Shown here piece after piece: positions 60,831-64,000 of a stretch of DNA of 64,000 nucleotides; within the stretch, counting starts at the first letter, position 1; each line of letters starts with the position of its first letter. The stretch lies in contig WPIO01000015.1 of NCBI GenBank assembly GCA_009760855.2, positions 6,104,501-6,168,500 on the forward strand. The letters run 5' to 3'. Source of the DNA: Cristatella mucedo. Taxonomy: Eukaryota > Bryozoa > Phylactolaemata > Cristatellidae. Both the position numbers and the translations under genes were made by a program. Below the pieces are notes generated by a model, which worked only from the letters and a program-made list of their open reading frames with translations, did not search any database and was not told the DNA's origin.

Positions 60831-60928
60831 AATAATAATAATAATAATAACATTGCACTTGATAAAGCGCCCTCAGAGAACTCAATCTCTTTCTAGGCGC
60901 CTAACATTTACTGCAAAGTGATATGCAA
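60825..60928 (-). mobile_element. L2-A 3' tail
   Basis: (ATT)n with the inverted tail signature, directly upstream of the ERCC6L 5' region. Confidence 0.8.
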
Positions 60929-61076
60929 TTGCCGAGCTGGTTTGGTCTAGCGGTTAAGGTGCTCGCCCCAACCAAAGTCTGACTGAGGTCGTGGGCTCGA
61001 GCCCCGAGGCATATGTGAAGCGCCTGAATAGAGATTAACTTCTCTTGGGGCGCTATATAAATGAAATAAATTTTTC
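60929..61076 (+). mobile_element. SINE-1 (best copy)
   Basis: Head GGTCTAGCGGTTAAGGTGCT (box A), AGGTCGTGGGCTCGAGCCCC (box B), then AAGCGCCTGAATAGAGATTA and CTCTTGGGGCGCTATATAAA. It shows the L2-type tail clearly. Confidence 0.9.
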
Positions 61077-61640
61077 TCGCCGACCTGCACTGGCTACCAG
61101 TCAAGCAACGGATTTACTTGAAGGTTTTGTCGCTCACTTTTAGGTCCCTTCATTCTATGGCTCCAGCCTATCTGTCAGATATACTACCCCATCAGGCCAA
61201 GCATCGTGCCACAAGCTTTTCGGAATCCAACAGTCTAGAAATACCTCATACAAACCTTAAATCCTTTGGAGACTGTGCATTTAGTTCGTATGCTCCTAAA
61301 GCCTGGAACTCCCTCCCGACCTGCGTCAGAACATCCCCTGACCTGACCACATTTAAAAGGAACCTAAAAACACACCTATTTAGGACAGCATTTAGTGGGT
61401 CCCTGTGATTCGTCCTTGATGTGCTTATGGGTGCTGACACTGTGCATGCTGCCACTAACCACATTTGCATGCTGACCCTGTGCATGTCACCCCTAACTAT
61501 ATTATTCATTTCGTTTGTTTTTCAAGCATGATTTTACTTACCATTCAATTGCATTTCACTTTACAGCAAATGTAAAGCGCCTAGAGAGAGATTAAGTTCT
61601 CTGAGGGCGCTTTATCAAGTGAATTATTTTATTATTATTA
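61077..61640 (+). mobile_element. L2-A LINE, 5'-truncated, intact C-terminus
   Basis: A 96-codon open frame (61118-61408) has VLSLTFRSLHSMAPAYLSDI and AWNSLPTCVRTSPDLTTFKR, nearly identical to the 5.3 kb copy. The 3' UTR and tail end with ATT repeats. It directly abuts the SINE-1 end. Confidence 0.92.
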
Positions 61641-61649
61641 ATTGAATAG

Positions 61650-62690
61650 TAAGTAAAATCAAGCTTGAAAAACAAACAAAATGGATTCCCTGTGCACCTA
61701 CAGTAACTAACTTTAAATCCCTTGACGAGCATGCCTCTCAGTAACTGTGCTTCTAAAGCTAGTGATTCACTACCGACTGTAATTACATCATGTCCTGACT
61801 TGAAAATAAAAAAAGAAGCCAAAATCTAAGCTGCTTGCTCTGTCAGAGTGCATTCTCCTTTATGTGTTTGTATGTTAAAAAGCTGCATAGAAAGTGACTA
61901 AGATCGAGAGTGATATGCTTTTGCACAGTGCCCCAGTGAAGATGTCTTTTTCCCCTTTGTGCTTTGAGTACTTCCCTGTGCAAAATCCACTGCATGCTAC
62001 TAACTAGGGGTCCTACTAGCCAGCGGCCCTGAATGTCCTCTCGCATGGTTGCCCAAGCACGATAGCTTGCCAGCCATCAATTTTTGGTTATCACTTCTCT
62101 TGCCGAAAGTTGTTGAAACACCTGAATTGAGCTTCGGTTTTCTTGGGAAGCTATACAAAAAACCCTATTACTATCATTGTCAAAAATAAGTAAATGAATA
62201 TAAACATATGCACCCATCTAAAAAGTCTTGATCCATTACTAAAAATGAACACATTGGTCAAAGGAAGCTGGAGATCCAAGCGAAGCCACTTCACCCCAAG
62301 AGCCGTGACGGTCCCCAGTCAAAGTGGAGCAGCTGTCGTTTGTCGTCAATGCATTGAGCATTTTAAAATTTCAAGCATCCATGTAGTTGCTAAGAGTGAT
62401 GGCCATTTAAGCATGGCGTTTTGCATTTCACTTTGTGCTTTTAGCTCCATACAAGCTATCCCAATAGACAATCGGTGTGGGCATGAGGGAACGACACATA
62501 ATAACAGATCGTCTCACATAGGTCTGGGACCACGCCCACTACCACCACCACGCTGAAGGTGTCGAGTTTTATGGACCGGTGCGACTAAATTCATGCCTTT
62601 CGCTTACAGCAGGAGAGGCACATTCGCGAGTCGGCAAAAAATTTAAATGTACCATCCCGACAACCTCCAGTCAACAGTGAAATTCGGCAG
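61650..62690. other. No gene seen
   Basis: A possible old LINE remnant lies at 61685-61830. An ORF at 62194-62556 has no recognisable domain. Confidence 0.35.
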
Positions 62691-62699
62691 AGCAGGTGT

Positions 62700-62865
62700 A
62701 ATGGCTTTGGTCTTACCTTAGTGGTAAGGTGCTCCCAACTGCACGACCAAGGTCGTGAGTTCGAGTCCTACAGCAGACAATCCTTTATCGTCTGCTGCAA
62801 GTCAGTGACAGCTTCGAAGGGTCTTTCACCGCTATATAAACGAGGCCGTTAGACAGCTAATATGT
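62700..62865 (+). mobile_element. SINE-2
   Basis: Head CTTAGTGGTAAGGTGCTCCC, box-B-like GGTCGTGAGTTCGAGTCC, AGACAATCCTTTATCG, end GAGGCCGTTAGACAGCTAAT. Confidence 0.75.
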
Positions 62866-63044
62866 ACTCTGGGGCTGCTTCTGCTCCATCGGTTGTGTCA
62901 GAGTTCTGATACCCCATTAATAAACTTATCGACTAGCATGCATACATTGATCTTGTGCTAAATGCTGAGGATTCTTAAGTGCTACAAGCTCATCGGAGAA
63001 ACGATTAAATTTGACAGCAGGGCAATGACCTGAAGCTCTCAGAA

Positions 63045-63165
63045 AACGTGGGTCTTAGCCCAGGGGTATTGTGCTCGCTAGACCCAGGTCGTGAGTTCGA
63101 GTCTTGCAGTGGGCAATCCTTTGTTGCCCATTGCAAGTGGTGGTGATAGCCGATAAGGTGCTTAC
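63045..63165 (+). mobile_element. SINE-2, 3'-truncated
   Basis: Head AGCCCAGGGGTATTGTGCTC, box-B-like GGTCGTGAGTTCGAGTC, GTGGGCAATCC, AAGTGGTGGTGATAGCC; the end is missing. Confidence 0.75.
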
Positions 63166-63224
63166 ATTTGGTGGACCACTCAGCTGTTACACTTGCCTGT
63201 CTTAAACTGCCACATTAACAGTTT

Positions 63225-63600
63225 CTCATCGCCCAACCTGCACTGGATACACATCAACCAACCCATCAACTAAATTTTTCCAACTTTAGACCCTCAATTC
63301 TTTTGCCATGGCTTAATTATGCGAAATACCTACTCATCGGTCTTGTCCTCGTATCATTCCTACTAACTCTCCTTTCCTCTACATCAAGACATCCCCCGAC
63401 TTGACATTTAAAAGGAAGCTGAGAGCCTACCTGTGACTTACAGGACTTGCTTCCAAACAAATTATGCCTTAGTCTACATTTGCTGAAATTGTGCATAGCT
63501 GATATGCTTCCTTTCCAGCATACTATATATCAAGTGTCTAGAATGCGATTTAGTTTTCTTAAGGTGCTATAGAAACCTTTTATTATTATTATAATTATCA
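63225..63600 (+). mobile_element. Degenerate L2-A-type 3' end
   Basis: CCCCGACTTGACATTTAAAAGGAAGCTGAG-like order (C-terminal block) followed by a worn tail GAATGCGATTTAGTTTTCTT and ATT repeats. Confidence 0.6.
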
Positions 63601-63904
63601 ATGAGCGATAGTTTTCGAATAGGTCACACCAGATTTCTTTGATATAAACTTATTATCATTATTAATACAGGTCATAAACCAATTCAGATAGACCGATCAG
63701 TGGGTACTTTACTTACTGCTCCTGGCATACAGATGCAGTCAGCCTTGATTTCCAGCTTATTTAATGAGCAGGGCATTTACCGAATACCCACAGTTTGCTA
63801 ATTTGCAATCTGCGGCATTTCTCTTGTATAAGGAACGAACCAAACTATTTGTAATAGATGGGGGTCACCCACATGCAGTAGCCGTCATGGAGTAGCAGTG
63901 GCAA

Positions 63905-63985
63905 ACTAATAATAACAATAATAATCCTAAATTTGTCAAACACCCTCCGAGAACTTAATCTCTTTCTAGACCCTTCACCAATAAT
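63905..63985 (-). mobile_element. L2-A-type 3' tail
   Basis: (ATT)n and inverted tail signature (CTCCGAGAACTTAATCTC) near the right edge of the window. Confidence 0.65.
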
Positions 63986-64000
63986 AATAATAATAGTAAT

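Overview
The window is animal (metazoan) nuclear DNA, most likely from a non-vertebrate. It holds spliced genes with GT-AG introns, very long repeat-filled introns, many 5'-truncated LINEs of the L2/CR1 group, tRNA-derived SINEs, traces of Tc1/mariner transposons, and long (GA)n, (TA)n and (CA)n microsatellites. I cannot name the species. There are no bacterial operons, CRISPR arrays or rRNA genes.

Two genes are recognised from sequence, both on the minus strand. (1) About 10.82-11.35 kb holds the first two coding exons of a type II phosphatidylinositol-5-phosphate 4-kinase (PIP4K2-like). Its promoter has a CpG-rich character, and the rest of the gene must lie left of the window. (2) From 60.74 to 23.12 kb runs an almost complete ERCC6L/PICH gene, the SNF2-family translocase of ultrafine anaphase bridges. 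I could place 23 exons by matching splice sites, reading phase and family similarity: N-terminal TPR-like repeats, a split Walker A, DEGH, the whole helicase core, the PICH-family region and an acidic, Ser-rich C-terminus. The predicted product is about 1,350 residues. One junction (exon 2 to 3) does not join in phase, so a small exon is probably missing from the model.

Between the two genes (about 18-22 kb, plus strand) lies a weaker gene candidate: a transmembrane-helix exon followed in phase by an exon with 11 cysteines in 52 codons. About 0.8 kb further on is another cysteine-dense exon with CxCxCxC repeats. I do not recognise this protein. Two isolated first-exon-like patches on the plus strand (about 2.15 kb and 59.36-59.81 kb) are also noted.

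Most of the remaining sequence is repeats. LINE family 'L2-A' (RT ORF best preserved at 5.3-6.5 kb) has a characteristic 3' tail ending in (ATT)n. LINE family 'L2-B' has one long copy with endonuclease and RT remains at 30.57-33.6 kb inside PICH intron 14. 'SINE-1' ends with an L2-A-like tail and 'SINE-2' has a different tail. There is a 175-bp tandem array with an internal inversion at 3.0-4.4 kb, and a mariner-like TIR pair at 47.66 and 49.28 kb. Several LINEs are nested in other LINEs. Exon coordinates come from my reading of splice junctions; repeat ends are approximate to about 10-30 bp.
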